Shown: positions 1 to 11,055, counted from the stretch's first letter. The stretch is DNA of 64,000 nt from Voacanga thouarsii (GCA_026120185.1 JANUWF010001179.1:475501-539500); one strand, 5' to 3'. Numbers and translations are program-made. The notes: generated by a model from the letters alone, not told the origin.

Positions 1-1160
1 TTAATTTCTCCCATTCCTTTTATTTTATTCCAGTCCAAAAATAAATTTTGACTTCTTAAATAAAATAAAATCATTTTTCCCTTATGAACATTTCCTCGAC
101 CTAAAATAATTAGGACTTAGGACTATTTTGAGGACAAAAAAGACGCATCGTATTAACTACTAAAATGATCAAAATACCCCTGTTATATAAATAGCTGTAT
201 TTTACATTTTAAATATTTTCTAATATCACCATAAGAAAATATTAACCCCATAGACAATGTTGCGTTAGCTCTGTCTTCAACTTACAGGTGAAAAGACTAA
301 AATACCCCTCTACACATCGCCATTCATTTAAAGAGGAAAGAGTGAACTAACACCTCTTTAAACGACATCTACCATTCTTAGGCTTCTAATTCAATGATCC
401 ACGACTTCTTAGAATATTCCAGTTTTCCAAGGGAGCTACCCTAAAGCCAATATTCAAGTCATATTTCCTAAGGCCTTGGATAATTAGATCATTGGGACAA
501 CCACAAGGGGTGATATAGAGTAAACACTATCTTGTATAAGTCTGTCTTGACTAACTAGTCATATATAGAGTAAACACTATCTTGTATAAGTCTGTCTTGA
601 CTAACTAGTCATATATACCCAACATACAAGTATATTGGTCCTTCTAAAAAACTGCAACTATAGTATATTAAAGCATTCATTTCTAGCTTTGTCAAACCAC
701 CAACTTATACTCAAGCTAAGAGTATAAGTCTATACTGTAGCAGTAGTAGTCTAGGTTTTTATCACATAATACTTTTAGAAACTACTCCTACAGGCCCAGT
801 TTTATGTATTCGAAATACGCTTATATTATGAAATGAGTAAACTACTCATTGGCTAAACGTAAGCTATTCCTTATTTGGAATTCATAACACAATAACCTTG
901 CCATGATGAGATTTCCATTCTCATCATCCAGTTAAGAACAATAGTTTATGTGTTAAGTATCCCATGGTCCATACCTTACTGTGAAAGATCTCCATTCACA
1001 TGAACCATTTACTTAAAAACAATAGGTCTTTTCCAATAAAATCATGCATAAATATAAAGAAAATTTTACAAACAAATTTTGAGAAAAAACACTTTTATTA
1101 ATATAAATAAAAAATATATCGAAACCTAGTCTAAGAGGGTATACATTCCAATAATTACTA
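1..1160. other. Non-coding AT-rich flank left of the pararetrovirus
   Basis: I see no convincing coding sequence here. The stretch is AT-rich with scattered stops in all frames. It contains one exact-looking 50-bp tandem duplication (listed separately). It ends where coat-protein homology of the minus-strand pararetrovirus fragment begins, near 1162. It could be a decayed LTR or other repeat, but no terminal motif supports a name. Confidence 0.4.
513..612. repeat. Tandem duplication, 50-bp unit x 2
   Basis: A unit beginning at the ATAGAG near 515 and running through a TAACTAGTCATAT stretch occurs twice head to tail with a 50-base period (for example TAAACACTAT at 521 and again at 571). The copies look identical, so the duplication is recent relative to the decayed sequence around it. 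Confidence 0.9.
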
Positions 1161-1161
1161 A

Positions 1162-1729
1162 TACAATTAAGATTTAAATAAATTCCAAAAGGATTAATTG
1201 ATTCATTTCTCATAGACCCTAATGGAGTATATTCTTCATTTGGTCTGGTATAAGAACTAATTCCAGCATATCCGTTTGTTAGTTTAGAAAATCTAGGATT
1301 TGTACTTGTACTTGGTACATGAGCAATATTTGGATTCCATTCAGGTTTTATCACTTGATTAGGTTTGATATTTATAAAATTATCTAATAAATTTAAATCT
1401 CCGATTTGAGTAATCAAAGTATCTATATCTTGATTTTCAGATTCTAAATCTGAGTTTACCATGTTAGGTTCATTTCTCATAGATCCTAATAGAGTATATT
1501 CTTCATTTGGTCTGGTATAAGAACTAATTCCAGCATATCCTTTTGTTGGTTTAGAAAATCCAGGATTTGTACTTGTACTTGGTACATCGGCAATATTTGG
1601 ATCCCATTCAGGTTTTATCACTTGATCAAGTTTGATATTTATAAAATTATCTAATAAATTTAAATCTCCAATTTGAGTAATCAAAGTATCTATATCTTGA
1701 TTTTCATATTCTAAATCTGAGTTTACCAT
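1162..1729 (-). pseudogene. Endogenous pararetrovirus coat-protein N-terminus, tandemly duplicated
   Basis: This open frame on the minus strand starts MVNSDLEYENQDID and encodes an 89-residue segment, then restarts with a near-identical copy at 1462 (MVNSDLESENQDID). The same segment appears on the plus strand from 3120. There it leads into the caulimovirid capsid region, which identifies this as the coat-protein start. The second unit ends at the IYLNLNC stretch near 1162; the frame then runs on into unrelated sequence down to about 1013. The fragment is therefore truncated, and the 267-bp duplication is in frame. It follows two small ORFs and a tRNA primer-binding site on the same strand, matching a caulimovirid 5' region. 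This is a dead genomic relic, not a gene. Confidence 0.8.
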
Positions 1730-1821
1730 TTTAGGTTATTTCCTTTATATCCCTTTGGTATGGTAAGCTTACTGATATGGGTAGCTATCGTTTGTTCTGA
1801 AATTTTCTTCGGTTTATCTTT

Positions 1822-2302
1822 TTATTTTAAAAATAATTTTATTTGATCTATTGCATAAAGTATCTTGTTTCCAAAATATTCTATCGTTTTTTGTATTTCT
1901 ACTAAGTCTTTATCTATAGGTAAAGGATGTTCCTTTTCTACCAGTTTTTTATATTCTAGAGGAGCTTTCTCCAGTTGAGTTTGAACTTTCTCCTTGTTCT
2001 TTTCCATGGAGCAACTGAGCAGAGCACTCTTCTTCACTTTTTCCTTGTAGGAGATGAACTTCTCTATAATGTTTGGTTAAAGATTTATGAATCTTTATCT
2101 GTTCTGTTCTTGCACTTATGGGCCTAACTAATGCTTCATCTAACAATTCTTGACAGACTCTTATGGATATCTTATGTGCATAATTGACCCTTGAATAATC
2201 TAATCTAAACTGATAATGATCCACCCATTCTTTTAAGTTTTCGACTTGTGTATCTATTTCATCCATTTCTGCCAGAATTTTATCGCACTCTTCACAACTC
2301 AT
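1822..2302 (-). pseudogene. Endogenous pararetrovirus small ORF 2, frameshifted
   Basis: The minus-strand frame starting at 2302 (MSCEECDKILAEMDEID) reads about 100 residues rich in charged and leucine residues, probably a coiled coil. It then loses sense after a HLLQGKSEEEC stretch and ends at 1949. A second frame, 2037 to 1822, continues with the same Lys/Glu-rich composition, so one frameshift near 2000-2037 best explains the pair. Position, size (roughly 150 residues) and coiled-coil character fit the small second ORF that many Caulimoviridae carry upstream of the capsid ORF. The exact family match needs a profile search. ATG 2302 lies only a few bases beyond the stop of the upstream ORF (2309-2307), the compact spacing usual in these genomes. 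Confidence 0.65.
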
Positions 2303-2306
2303 GATA

Positions 2307-2914
2307 TCAATTATTATGGTCTTGTAATTCGGCTTCCATTTTTCTTTTCTTTTTTGCGAAATAATCTACTTGTTTTTGTCGTTCATCTTTTAATTTTCTT
2401 AATCTTTTTAAATGACTGGTATCTACACCTGCACTTGCTAATCCACTAAACACTTTCTCTATTCTATTTAAAGCATCTCTTAATATTTGTAAATGACGAG
2501 CAAGACTATCTATGTGTTCTAATGAAATATGATAATAAACACAATTTTGTGAAAAAATCCATTAAGCAAAATTATATCTCCAATCTAAATCATTGATATA
2601 ATTATCATTATAAAATCTTATGGGTACATCTTGGTTATCCCATTAGCATATCAATTTTCAAATTCAGAAAAATCTTCATATGAAATATTGTCATTATTTA
2701 CAATATTTAATCTGATATCTAAATTTATAGAATCTTCAGTTTCTATGACTGTAATCTCAGTATTTTCCACTTCTATTGTGGCTCTGATACCATTTTGGGT
2801 GGTTGAAAATTGCCGATTCAAAATCGAAATATTTCTTAACACATTACCTTGAAAGAGGTTGGGGTTGAAACGCTTGCTAGAAGTCTCGGAAAATACCGGA
2901 AACATTATGGTCAA
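2307..2914 (-). pseudogene. Endogenous pararetrovirus ORF 1, multiply interrupted
   Basis: Minus-strand reading is coherent from about 2914 to the TGA at 2309-2307 but is broken. The first frame stops with TGA at 2653-2651. A frameshift follows near 2610, then a TAA near 2570. After these the text continues with a conserved-looking stretch (WIFSQN, YYHISLEHIDSLARH) and a Lys-rich coiled-coil tail ending QDHNN. I recognise no enzyme domain. By position (after the primer-binding site, before the coiled-coil ORF and capsid) it is the first ORF of a caulimovirid. Unusually, the primer-binding site lies inside this reading frame. The true start codon is uncertain. Confidence 0.6.
2780..2792 (-). 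other. Initiator tRNA-Met primer-binding site of the pararetrovirus
   Basis: Read on the minus strand the sequence is TGGTATCAGAGCC, the standard complement of the plant initiator tRNA-Met 3' end. Caulimoviridae and many plant retrotransposons use it to prime minus-strand DNA synthesis. About 480 bases downstream on the same strand the second small ORF starts, as expected for a viral 5' region. Confidence 0.85.
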
Positions 2915-3119
2915 AATGGATTAAAAGGTACGGAAGCATGTTGGACCTTATTCTTTCTAATTATGAAAAATATTGTTCTGATAATTGTTCTTGATGTTTG
3001 TGACTTGCAAATAAATTATTAAAAAATGATTTCAATTTACTTATCTGCTATATTTGTGGATATTAGTTTATGTATAATAGTTCAAGAGAATGTGTTAAGA
3101 AATATTGAAATAGCATAAA

Positions 3120-4314
3120 ATGGTAAACTCAGATTTATAATATGAAAATCAAGATATAGATACTTTGATTATTCAAATCAGAGATTTAAATGTATTTAGA
3201 TAATTTTATAAATATCAAACCTGATCAAGTGATAAAACCTGAATGGAATCCAAATATTACTGATATACCAAGTACAAGTACAAATCATAGATTTTCTAAA
3301 CCAACAAAAGGATATGCTGGAATTAGTTCTTATACTAGACCAAATGAAGAATATACTCCATTAGGATCTATGAGAAATGAACCAATTAATCCTTTTGAAA
3401 TTTATTTAAATCTTGATTGTAATAGTAATACTGAAGAAGCCTTAGATAAATGGGAAACGGCTTTAAGGGTCGCAATTTCTATAAATAAAATTGATTATGC
3501 CACTGCTAGACATTTCTTAGAAAGAAGTCTTGTTAATAGTACACTAAGATTTTGATAAAATTTAGATGAGACTACAAAAACTCAAATATTTGATACGAAT
3601 GATAACATAGCAAATTTGATATCTAGAGCTATTGAAGCTTCAAGATTAGAATTTGTTGGAGAAGGTAGTTTTATAAAAGACCATGCTATGATAAATAAAT
3701 ATATGATTGCTTTACTTAGATTACAATTATGTGATATTTTTGAAATAGATAAATATTTTTGTGTTTTTCAAGATTATTATTATCATATATATAATCGTGT
3801 TGATCAGATGCAAAGCTATTTGCCATTATTCTTTTCTAAGATACCTAATCCTTGGGGTAAGAAGTTAATAGATATAGACAATCCTGGTATAGCCGATACT
3901 TTAGGAAAAAAGAATAACTCACTTAAAAGATAAGTTAAGTGAGTGGTGTGCTAATGCTATCTTAGCAAAGATGACCTGTGGATTAAAGAAAATAATATCT
4001 TTATGTTGTGATAATCCTAAAATGCCCTTGATGATAGGATGTGATAGTCCTTTTTATTATAATAAGATAAAAAAAATATAAAAAGAAAAAACATTTTAAG
4101 AAAAGATTTTTTAAGAAAAGAAAAGCTAGATATTATAAAAAACATGGATATAAAAAGCCGTTAAAACAAACATTTAAAAGGAAAAAGAGGGTTACAAAGT
4201 CTATAGATTGCAAATTCTATTATTGTCATGAGATAGGTCACTATGTTAATAAATGTCCTAAAAAGTTTGATAAAAATAAAAAGATATTTGAAATAGATGG
4301 TTGAACATGGAGAA
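3120..4314 (+). pseudogene. Endogenous pararetrovirus coat protein with degenerate zinc knuckle
   Basis: The plus-strand copy starts at ATG 3120 and repeats the capsid N-terminus seen inverted at 1162-1729. It is broken by TAA after six codons, a one-base shift near 3192, two adjacent stops at 3553-3558, a shift near 3910-3930 and another near 4080. Recognisable parts are the helical capsid core (EALDKWETALRVAI; LLRLQLCDIFEIDK; FFSKIPNPWG), a KLSEWCANA stretch, a long Lys/Arg-rich region (about 4080-4200) and a CCHC-type zinc knuckle at 4209-4256. In the knuckle one metal-binding Cys position reads Phe (CKFYYCHEIGHYVNKC). Capsid upstream of movement protein is the order of cavemovirus/solendovirus-type genomes, not of badnaviruses; that assignment is inference. 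Not expressible as one protein. Confidence 0.8.
4209..4256 (+). other. Zinc-knuckle motif of the pararetroviral capsid
   Basis: Translation gives CKFYYCHEIGHYVNKC. The family pattern is Cys-X2-Cys-X4-His-X4-Cys. The last three ligands are present (C, H, C), but the first expected Cys is Phe, two residues after an additional Cys. A basic stretch precedes it, as in nucleic-acid-binding capsid C-termini. Confidence 0.75.
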
Positions 4315-4396
4315 TTTGTTCAAATAAATGAATTTGAAGATATTGAATAAGAAGATAGTCTTTTTATTTTGACAAAGATAGAATATACATCGTCTA

Positions 4397-5160
4397 ATGA
4401 TGAATGAGATTACTAAAGCTTCTAGTTCATCCATAATAGATAATATAGAAGAACAGTTAGGAGAATATAAACAAGATATATTGATCGATAAAAGAAAATT
4501 AAAACAAATTCAAAATGAAGGATTTTCTTTATCAAATTATTCTGGATTTAAAGTAAATATGCTTGAAAATTTAGGTATTAAACCTAGAAAACATTATTTG
4601 TTTTATGGCTTAAACATGCAGGAAAGAGCTTTAAATGTTACCCTTATAGAGAATAAGGTTATGATTCCTTTGTTATCTAAGAAAGATCTTCAAGATAAAT
4701 TGCAAAGAATCAAACCTGAGATTCATGATACTTTAGGCTGGGTATATATAGGTGCAATTCAGATAATCCTTAAATCTACATTTAAGAAATGTTTAAATAC
4801 ACCCATAGATTTAGCTGTGGTTGATAATAGAATTCAAAATCGTGAAGAAGCATGCCTTGGAATTCTTAGGGGTAATTTACAATATAGAAAATTAAAATTT
4901 ACTATTTACCCTAGAATTTATTACCATTTACAAGATAAAGATTTTGATAAAACTTTAAGTTTATTGCAAGATTTTAAAAGAAAAGAATTCTTTTACCAGT
5001 CTAACCGACCTATTCGATAACTTATATGATTTATTATGCGATATCAAATACTCATCATTCTGAGTGTTTTATAATAAAAGATACTATAGATTTTCCTTCC
5101 TTATTTAATGAAGTAAGTCAAATACAATTTCCTAGTTTACCGAAGATACAGGAATTAGAA
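4397..5160 (+). pseudogene. Endogenous pararetrovirus movement protein (30K family), frameshifted
   Basis: An open frame of 207 codons from 4397 to 5020 carries the core of the caulimovirid 30K-type movement protein: LGWVYIGAIQIILKSTF followed by PIDLAVVDNRI, with a C-terminal part containing LGILRGNLQY. Proteins of this family form tubules or modify plasmodesmata for cell-to-cell spread. Sense is lost at 5018-5020. It resumes in another frame from about 5026 with YYAISNTHHSE, the family's conserved end motif, so one frameshift separates them. The frame follows the capsid region directly and precedes the protease. No functional product is expected. Confidence 0.8.
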
Positions 5161-5708
5161 ACAATTCATTTGAATTTAGATTTACAACAAAAACCTTTAA
5201 TGTTGTCAAATTATGTACCTCCTAGGTTATCTTTCACACCTACAGGAGTTTTTAGTAGTCCTTTTACTAGAACAAATACTTTTAACTCTTCTAGATTTGC
5301 AGGATTGCCAGTTATTGAAAAAGATAATTTTGTAAGGAATTATAAGATTAAAGGAGAATATTTTGATGGAATTCAATTTTCTCCAGTAAATGTCTTGATA
5401 GATATAGGTCCAAATGAAAATTACATTAGTTGTTCTTTATGTTCCAAACTACAACGATATAAATTACAAGATACTCACCAATATACCAATTTTAATGGTG
5501 AAATACATGAATTGATGAAGCCGTAGAGACAATACTTCGATTTAATAATGAAACCATTGCTACTAGATTACTCATCAAAGATGAAGGTATTAATAATACA
5601 TTATAAATAATGTTAGGAAATACCTTTTTAGAAACAGTAAAATTGTATCAGATTACCTCTTACGGTTTAAAGATAACGTATAATGGCAAATTGATATATA
5701 CACCTTGA
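5161..5708 (+). pseudogene. Endogenous pararetrovirus aspartic protease, active site altered, truncated before RT
   Basis: After a proline-rich linker, the frame ending at 5526 contains VLIDIGPNENYIS, which matches the retroviral-type protease active site except that the Asp-Thr-Gly triad reads Asp-Ile-Gly. A stop ends this frame at 5524-5526. Homology resumes in another frame, with a further TAA near 5604, and reaches the protease C-terminal signature LGNTFLETVKLYQI near 5611-5655. It ends about 5708. The reverse transcriptase and RNase H that should follow are absent; AT-rich repeated DNA follows instead. This is a dead, 3'-truncated relic. Confidence 0.75.
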
Positions 5709-5728
5709 TGACAAGTCCCTATAGTATT

Positions 5729-6125
5729 TATTGATATAGATTGTTTGAATTAAGAAGATAAATTAAAATAATTATTACATTGATATAAAAAAGTCATAAA
5801 ATTGTGAGAGTCCTCAAATCTTCAAAATGTGAAAACTAATGAGTAGCTTCATGAACAAATTATATATTAATTTTATTTTGAAAAGTTTTCCATTTATATT
5901 TAGATAATTTAGGCAAGAATAATAATTAATCGAAACATATATTTTAGCGATATTTTGATTAAAAACTAAATAGTCAAATAAAATTATTGATAGAGATTGA
6001 ATTAAGAAGATAAATTAAAATAGTTATTATATTGATATAAAAAGGTTACAAAATTGTGAGAGTCCTCAACTATTCAAAATGTGAAAACTAATGAGTAACA
6101 TCATGGGCAAATTATGCATAAAAAT
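5729..6125 (+). repeat. Direct repeat of about 140 bp, period about 250
   Basis: A stretch containing GAATTAAGAAGATAAATTA, then TTGTGAGAGTCCTCAA and ATGTGAAAACTAATGAGTA, occurs at about 5738-5870 and again at about 5990-6125 with small differences. It starts almost exactly where pararetroviral protease homology stops, so it may be viral intergenic or leader sequence or the insertion site. Confidence 0.75.
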
Positions 6126-7690
6126 ATATTAAAGAGTTTTTAGAAAAAATTTTAGAGGCAAAGAATATAATTTAAATGGCATTTAAAAAAAATCATTTTA
6201 TTGAGATAAAAATGCAAATTTTAAAAATTTGAAGGGATGACAAAGACTCTTTTCCAACATACAAGGATTGAATTTGAGTACAATTAAAATATTTTCTTAA
6301 AAATACTATATATTATAATTTTTTGTTTTAGGGGAAGGGGGAATGGGGTGGGAATTAGATGGTATAAAAACAATATTTCTACACAACTAAAACTAATGTT
6401 TTATTTAATAATAAAACAATGGAAATGTTTTTAGTTTTTTAGGAACAATGTTAGCAGGAAATCGTCATGGTCTCCAACATGTTTGGGACTCATGATATAA
6501 ATAAAATCCAGGAGTATTGTTGTCAAGTTATACAAAGTTGTTAGAATTTTGAGGACAACTCTAAAGGATTGTTGTCTTTCTGAGGGTGATTCATATTCTT
6601 ATAAAATAGTTAGAGTAATGATTCATTGTTTTATATAAAAGTTTTTCACTATTCTATACAAAAGTACTCGTGACTCGTCTATAAAGTAATATGTATCATA
6701 GAAAAATATAGATGATTTTTTGTTGAGTCATTTTGGTGAGTTATTCTAGTTACTTATATGTCAAATTCTCATTTTGGATGACTCATGGTGATTTGACTTA
6801 TTTTGTCAACGTCTGATTCAATTTTACGTAATGTTTTGTAAATTATCATCTCTATCAAGTCTCATATTATCTTCAAAATTATTTTTATTGTCGTCTTCAC
6901 TTTCAATTGTTTTAGTTCCTACTTCTTCTTCTTGAATATTCTTTTTATAAAGATCAAGATAAAAGTATTTAATGTCTCGAAATCTTGTTTCAACTTTAAA
7001 CTCCACTTCTGTTGATAAATATGAATGTCTGACATAAAGTTTGTGGATTTTAAGTGAAATCTGTATCTTCTCTTATGATTTTGTCATGGTTAAAAGCTAG
7101 AGTTTTTGGTCTCCAATGGCGAAGTTATATTGCTATGCTTTTTGAACAGAATTCTATTATCGTAAGTTCTGATTCAATCAGTGTTATGCATTGAAACAAT
7201 CCATATGCGATGGATTGCAAGAAAAAATCCCTAAATCACAATAGAAATTCATTTGTGTTTCTTTTTAGTTTTTAAAATGAGAGTTTTTTTTTTTTAATGA
7301 CAATTGTATAATAAGCTTTCTTTTGATTAAAATAAAATTGAATTTTTTTTTTGTTTTTGATAAAGAGAAATAATCATATATTTTTACAAATTAAAACGAC
7401 CACAATTGTTGCTAAGCAAAGCTTAACTGACTTATTTTAGATTAGGATTTTATTTTGTTTTTTAATAACCAAATAATAAACTTAAATTGAATTATAATCT
7501 ATCACATAATAAATAATAAATAGACACTTTTAAAAAATGAAGTTATAATTTCATTTAAAAAATTATTTTACTCGAAAAGAGAATTGAATTTTTTTTATTT
7601 CTTTTTATTTTTATTTTGATAAAATCTAAGGGGCGAAATGTGAATTAAGAAAAAAAGAAAGAGAGGGGAAACCCTTTTAAAAGCAATGAA
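6126..7690. other. AT-rich DNA without recognisable gene
   Basis: No reading frame here has a recognisable domain, and runs of A and T are common. I see no RNA gene. The interval separates the pararetrovirus relic from the hAT element. Confidence 0.4.
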
Positions 7691-7698
7691 GTTGTAAT
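7691..7698 (+). repeat. hAT target-site duplication, left copy (GTTGTAAT)
   Basis: GTTGTAAT lies directly before the terminal TAGCAATGG and is repeated exactly after the other end at 11067-11074. Eight bases is the standard hAT target duplication. Confidence 0.95.
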
Positions 7699-7714
7699 TA
7701 GCAATGGCAACTGG

Positions 7715-7890
7715 GACAGGCCGGTGTGTCGGGCCGGGCCCGCTCTACAGCCCGAGAACTGTTCACCGGTCCGGTCCTAGGCCCGGGCCGGTCTGGGCCA
7801 GGGGATAAAATCCCTTGCCCGTCACCGATCGGCCCGCTTGGACTCGCGGCCCGGCGGGCTGGCCTGCCTGAGAGAGCCGTTACCCAACGA
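7715..7890 (+). repeat. GC-rich subterminal region of hAT, left
   Basis: Dense CCGG, GGGCC and CCCGG motifs in both orientations contrast with surrounding AT-rich DNA. A matching GC-rich block lies at 10915-11055. These are candidate transposase-binding repeats and a likely target for DNA methylation. No protein-coding meaning is apparent. Confidence 0.6.
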
Positions 7891-8496
7891 CTCTCTCTGC
7901 TTTTTTTTTAAAAAAATTTGGTCCTTTAATTTTTTTTACAGATTAGCCCTTAAAACGGCTGAAGTAGTTTTTTTTTTTGCAATTTGGTCCCTAACCCCCA
8001 AAACTCTATAAATACCCTCCAATTTAACCCAAAACTCATCAACACTCTCCAATTTTCTCAAACTCTCTCCAATTCTCTCCAATTCTCTCTTATTTCCATT
8101 CATCTTTCTCTCATTATCCTCAAATTTATTCATTTTCTCTACAAAGAGTATTAGAATAGAATTTATTTTTGTGTTAATACTTTTTCAATTCATCAAGAAA
8201 GTGTTCATATTTTGGAAGATTGTTGAGTAGCGGAATAGTGGATACAAGAAGTAAAAAGCTCAAGTGCTCAACAAAGTATTGTTATTCTTGAATTTTGGTC
8301 ATCAACAAGTTAGTATTTCTTAATCTTACATTCTTTTATTTTAGCTTTATTAGTTGTTTATTTGTTTTAGTTATTTGTTTAATTTTTAAATTAATTTGTT
8401 GTTTATATTTTTCAATTCTCTTATTTCATTATTTGTTAATACTTTTTTTTTAACTTTTATTTGAATTTTGATTGCTTGTTTTTTTTTAAAGAAATA

Positions 8497-10647
8497 ATGG
8501 ATCTAAATCAATATCATCATTTTTCTTCATCCCAATCATCTGCACATTTTGATTTTAATATAGATCCAGCTTTGAATTTAATAAATAATGAAATAGGTAA
8601 TGAAGATGAAGGTCCTAGTAGGCCTAGTGTTAGTGTTTCACAATCACAAACAACTCCAATAATTAATCCCGACGCATCTAATATAGGTGAGGATGATGTT
8701 GAAACAACGGATGTTGCAACTAAAGCAAAAACATCTGTGGTTTAGAATTTTTTTGAAAAAGATAATGATAGTGATAGAGCAACATATAAAATTTGTAGAG
8801 CGGTATATGCACATAAGAAGGGAGGAGGGACGGGAACATTAGTTAGACATATGAAAAGGTCACATAATGATTGGTTAGAAAACTTACTTAAACAACAACA
8901 AATACGTACTACAGGAGGTCAAATGGTTGGTAATTTTCAATATGATCATATAAAAAATAGAAATGCATTTGCTAAAATTATTGTTCAAACTAAATTACAT
9001 TTTAATTTTGCAGAAAATCCACATTATGAACAATATATGCAAAATAATTGTCAACTAGCATGGAAAAGAATTCCTAGAACAATATTAACAACATTAAAAA
9101 ATGATATAATAAAGATATATAAAGAAATGAAAGAGTATCTAATTGCTATGTTTGATTCTTGTAATTGAAAATTTGCTCTTACTTGTGATGGTTGGACTGC
9201 AATTACTAATGAATCTTATTTATGCATTACATGTCATTGGATAGATCATGATTGGTTAGTACAAAAAAGAACTATTTGTTTTAAATTATTTGAATATCCT
9301 CATGTAGGTAGTAGTATAGCTAGAATGATTACTCAAACATGTCGTGAATATAGGATTTTAAATAAAATTATTTCTATTTCTTTAGATAATGCTTCAAATA
9401 ATGATTCTGTCATAACAATTTTAAAAAATACTATGAATCCTATGTTAGATGGTATTTTATTTCATACTAGGTGTGCTTGTCATATACTTAATTTATGTGT
9501 TAAAGAAGGATATAAATATATTGATGATATTGTTAATATAATTAGAAATGTTGTTTTATTTATTAAAACATCCCCAACTAGGCAACAAAATTTTAAGGCA
9601 TTATGCCGAGAACAAGGTGTATCTTTTAAAAAATTTAGATTAGATTGTAAAACTAGATGGAACTCAACTTTAGATATGTTTGAAAGTGTTATACCTTTTC
9701 AAAACCAACTTATTGAATTTTGTAATAGTAATAATTTTCAACCTCCACTAACTGAAGCTCATTTTGAAAATTGTACTGTACTTTCAACATTTTTATTTAC
9801 TTTCAAAGAAGCTACTGAACTTTTATCGGGATCTTATTATCCCACTACTCATCATATTCTTCCAACACTTGCTAAGGTAGCACATATTTTTTGTGAATAT
9901 ATGTATCATCTCCAATATGATTTTTTTATGAGAAGTATGTTTAAAAAATATAAAAAATATTATGAAGATATTCCTATTTTATATTGTATAGCATTGTGTA
10001 TGGATCCTAGAGTAAAGACGCCAGGTTTTCATAGTATTATTGAATATTTATATGAAACATTAGATTTTGATGAATCACAAGCACTTAAACAATGTATGAT
10101 AAAAGACATAAAAGATAAAACAACTAAAGCTTTATCTGACATGTATCATTTGTATGAGTTTGAGTCTTCTTCTTCTAGTTCTCCTAGTTTAAGTAGGCAA
10201 GCTTCATTATCTAGTAGTCACTTTCAACCTCCGCGAAAATCTACCTCATCAATTTCATCAGTATTTAATCCATGGGGTATTATGAAACGTCAAAAAAGAT
10301 CGACTACTACCTACAACGAGATAACAATTTACGAGATGCAGCCATTGGTAGAAAATGAAGATCAGCATTTTGATATTTGTGGTTGGTGGAAGGCTCATGT
10401 AAGTCAATACCCCATTTTATCAAAAATGGCACGTGATCTTTTGACACCACCAATCCCTACAGTGTCATCGGAAAGTGTCTTCAGTGAGAGCGCTCGAACA
10501 ATCGATGAAAGAAGATTTCGATTGGCTCCTCAAACTTTGGAGATGTTGATGTGTTGTAGTAGTTGGTTTGCAGCCGAAGATAGGACGGCTAATTCGTGGA
10601 TTATTGATGATAACTCAGATGATGAATGGGGTGAATCAAGTAGTTAG
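8497..10647 (+). pseudogene. hAT transposase (BED zinc finger, C-terminal dimerisation domain), two nonsense codons
   Basis: One reading frame runs from ATG 8497 (MDLNQYHHF) to TAG 10647, about 716 codons, interrupted by TAG at 8743 and TGA at 9166. Both sit where the family normally has Trp, so TGG changed to a stop in each case. Order: acidic N-terminus; BED zinc finger at about 8745-8875, whose first expected Cys is Tyr (ATYKICRA) while the HMKRSH histidines remain; RNase-H-like core with LTCDGWTAI (about 9178) and SLDNASNND (about 9379); and the hAT dimerisation region PTVSSESVFSESARTIDERR (about 10460-10520). Ser/Thr-rich sequence precedes the last domain. The gene sits alone inside the element. 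Function: cut-and-paste transposition, now inactive unless the stops are read through. Confidence 0.92.
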
Positions 10648-10914
10648 TTTAGTATTTTTGTAATTAGAAATTTAGGATAAGTAATATTATGTATTTAATT
10701 TTATTTTTAGGATATTTATTATATTTTTAAATTTTAATCATTGTAATATTTTAAAGAGATTTAGGCATCAAGTCCCCCTCTTATGTAATCTTTATTTTAT
10801 TAATTAATAAAATAGGTAGGGGTCCAAGCCAAACCCCCCACCACTTCAAGGTGGCTTTTTTATAATTTTAAAAAATTATGTTAAGTAGGGGAAAAAAAAA
10901 AGAGGAATAAGCCA

Positions 10915-11055
10915 CGGACCGGCCACCACCGGCCCGCGGGCCACACAGGCCTAGGTCCTGGTCCGGTCTGGTCCTAGGGCCTCTGGCCTAGGGACCGGCC
11001 TGCCTCTATCCAGGACCGGCCCGGCACGGACCGAAACCGTGCGGACCGGCCCAAT
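10915..11055 (+). repeat. GC-rich subterminal region of hAT, right
   Basis: This is the counterpart of the left GC-rich block, with repeated GGACCGGCC and GGCCTAGG motifs immediately inside the right terminal repeat. Confidence 0.6.

Noticed and set aside
7726..7911. 61-codon Gly/Arg/Pro-rich frame at the hAT left end
   Set aside because: It lies entirely in the GC-rich subterminal binding-site region. Long frames are expected in GC-rich DNA, and no counterpart exists at the other end.
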